From: Sulfitobacter mediterraneus
Lineage (GTDB): Bacteria; Pseudomonadota; Alphaproteobacteria; Rhodobacterales; Rhodobacteraceae
Length of the DNA stretch: 64,000 nucleotides
Assembly (NCBI RefSeq): GCF_016801775.1
Contig: NZ_CP069004.1
Coordinates: 1,984,001-2,048,000 of the forward strand
Reading direction: 5' to 3'
The position numbers and the translations under genes were made by a program. This document shows, piece after piece, positions 63,492 through 64,000 of this stretch (positions within the stretch are counted from its first letter, which is position 1; each line of letters opens with the position of its first letter). Under the pieces are notes generated by a model. The model saw nothing but the letters and a program-made list of their open reading frames with translations, made no database searches and was not told where the DNA came from.

Positions 63492-64000
63492 ATGCGCCTG
63501 TCCGCTCTTTTGATCATCAGCCTGACGTTTACCGCCGCGGCGGTTGTTTCGCTGGTTGCCGCCAACTTTTCCGTAAAACTGATCGAGGAATCCTCCGAAA
63601 TTGGCGTGCGCGATGCGCTGGATGCCAATTCAATGACCTGGGCTGAAGTGCAGGCGGACGGGCTGCAAGTCACGCTTTCGGGTATTGCCCCAACAGAGGC
63701 GATCCGCTTTCACGCGCTGACCACCGCGGGATCTATAGTCGATGCAGCACGCGTCATCGACGAGATGGAGGTCGAAGCGCAAGCCGCCATCGCGCCTCCG
63801 CGCTTTTCTGCCGAAGTCCTGCGCAACGACAGCGGTATTTCCATCATCGGCCTGGTGCCCACAAGCACGGACCGCGCCGCCACGGTCAAGCGGTTTACAA
63901 AAGTGGCCGGGGACGCCGAAGTCACCGATCTGCTTGAGGCGGCTGATTACCCTGCCCCGCCCGGTTGGGAAGAGGCATTGGCCTTTGCGATCAACGCCAT
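63492..64000 (+). CDS. Exported BON/OmpA-type protein, C-terminus cut by window edge
   Basis: Partial, 169 residues visible. An N-terminal hydrophobic anchor (MRLSALLIISLTFTAAAVVSLVAAN) is followed by two BON-like repeats, WAEVQADGLQVTLSGIAPTEAIRFHALT and LRNDSGISIIGLVPTSTDRAATVKRF. These phospholipid-binding-type domains usually come before an OmpA peptidoglycan-binding domain in long Roseobacter proteins; the C-terminal domain is beyond the window. The ATG at 63492 is chosen because it opens the anchor. No strong terminator is seen between ubiA and this gene. Confidence 0.6.
   Translation, partial: MRLSALLIISLTFTAAAVVSLVAANFSVKLIEESSEIGVRDALDANSMTWAEVQADGLQVTLSGIAPTEAIRFHALTTAGSIVDAARVIDEMEVEAQAAIAPPRFSAEVLRNDSGISIIGLVPTSTDRAATVKRFTKVAGDAEVTDLLEAADYPAPPGWEEALAFAINA

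Overview
The window looks like core chromosome of a marine Rhodobacteraceae bacterium of the Roseobacter group; the genus cannot be fixed from sequence alone. The support is a compact GC-rich layout with many 1-4 nt overlaps, an F1-ATPase operon (atpHAGDC) separate from the F0 genes, a class II (plant-type) gshA, an orphan aa3-type oxidase subunit IV gene, a SoxR regulator, a long DmdC-type acyl-CoA dehydrogenase, and several small families typical of Rhodobacterales (DUF3775, DUF2125, a DUF6173-like protein, MoeA with an extra N-terminal domain). I see no tRNA or rRNA gene, CRISPR array, insertion sequence or prophage.

Layout. 1-5.5 kb: the F1 operon on the minus strand, then DUF3775. 5.5-10.6 kb: a methyltransferase opposite gloB, clpA and an M23 peptidase. 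10.6-13.9 kb: a two-gene stator-like unit, a MotA/ExbB-type channel plus a MotB-type protein with a very long coiled coil and an OmpA domain. 14-18.4 kb: chaC, DUF2125, and the hisC-tyrC-extensin operon. 18.4-20.1 kb: rpsD with a strong promoter and a structured leader, then tag. 20-25.4 kb: an EAL protein, phaA-phaB, a divergent LysR/microprotein pair, a DMT exporter and a YdcH-type protein. 25.5-32 kb: a tRNA methyltransferase, polyprenyl diphosphate synthase, ispE, a TPR protein and ETF-ubiquinone oxidoreductase. 32-35.2 kb: soxR opposite a VOC protein with a SoxR-type promoter, then greA, a membrane protein and a GNAT. 35.2-39.5 kb: a molybdenum-cofactor cluster (MoeA fusion, mobB, mobA, fdhD). 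39.5-41.9 kb: azlCD, a lipoprotein, oxidase subunit IV and a DUF6173-like protein. 41.9-47.3 kb: an MBL hydrolase with acyl-CoA dehydrogenase, threonylcarbamoyl-AMP synthase, YqgE and a secreted DsbD-N protein. 47.3-54.1 kb: an RND pump with its adaptor, moaB, a LysE exporter and an unusual uracil-DNA glycosylase. 54.3-59.3 kb: pyrB with a pseudo-dihydroorotase, plsY, small unknowns and a second LysE exporter. 59.3-64 kb: gshA, rsmE opposite ubiA, and the start of a BON/OmpA-type protein.

Functional themes are energy metabolism (ATPase, oxidase IV, ETF-QO, polyprenyl tail synthesis and UbiA for ubiquinone), carbon storage (phaAB), molybdenum enzymes (moeA, mobAB, fdhD, moaB), pyrimidine synthesis (pyrB with PyrC'), and redox or thiol handling (gshA, chaC, gloB, soxR, DsbD-N). 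The most interesting items are the stator-like pair, the MoeA fusion domain, the rpsD leader with mutually exclusive hairpins, the SoxR-type promoter, the pseudo-dihydroorotase and the uracil-DNA glycosylase that has lost most of its Fe-S ligands. None is proven; each carries a stated test.
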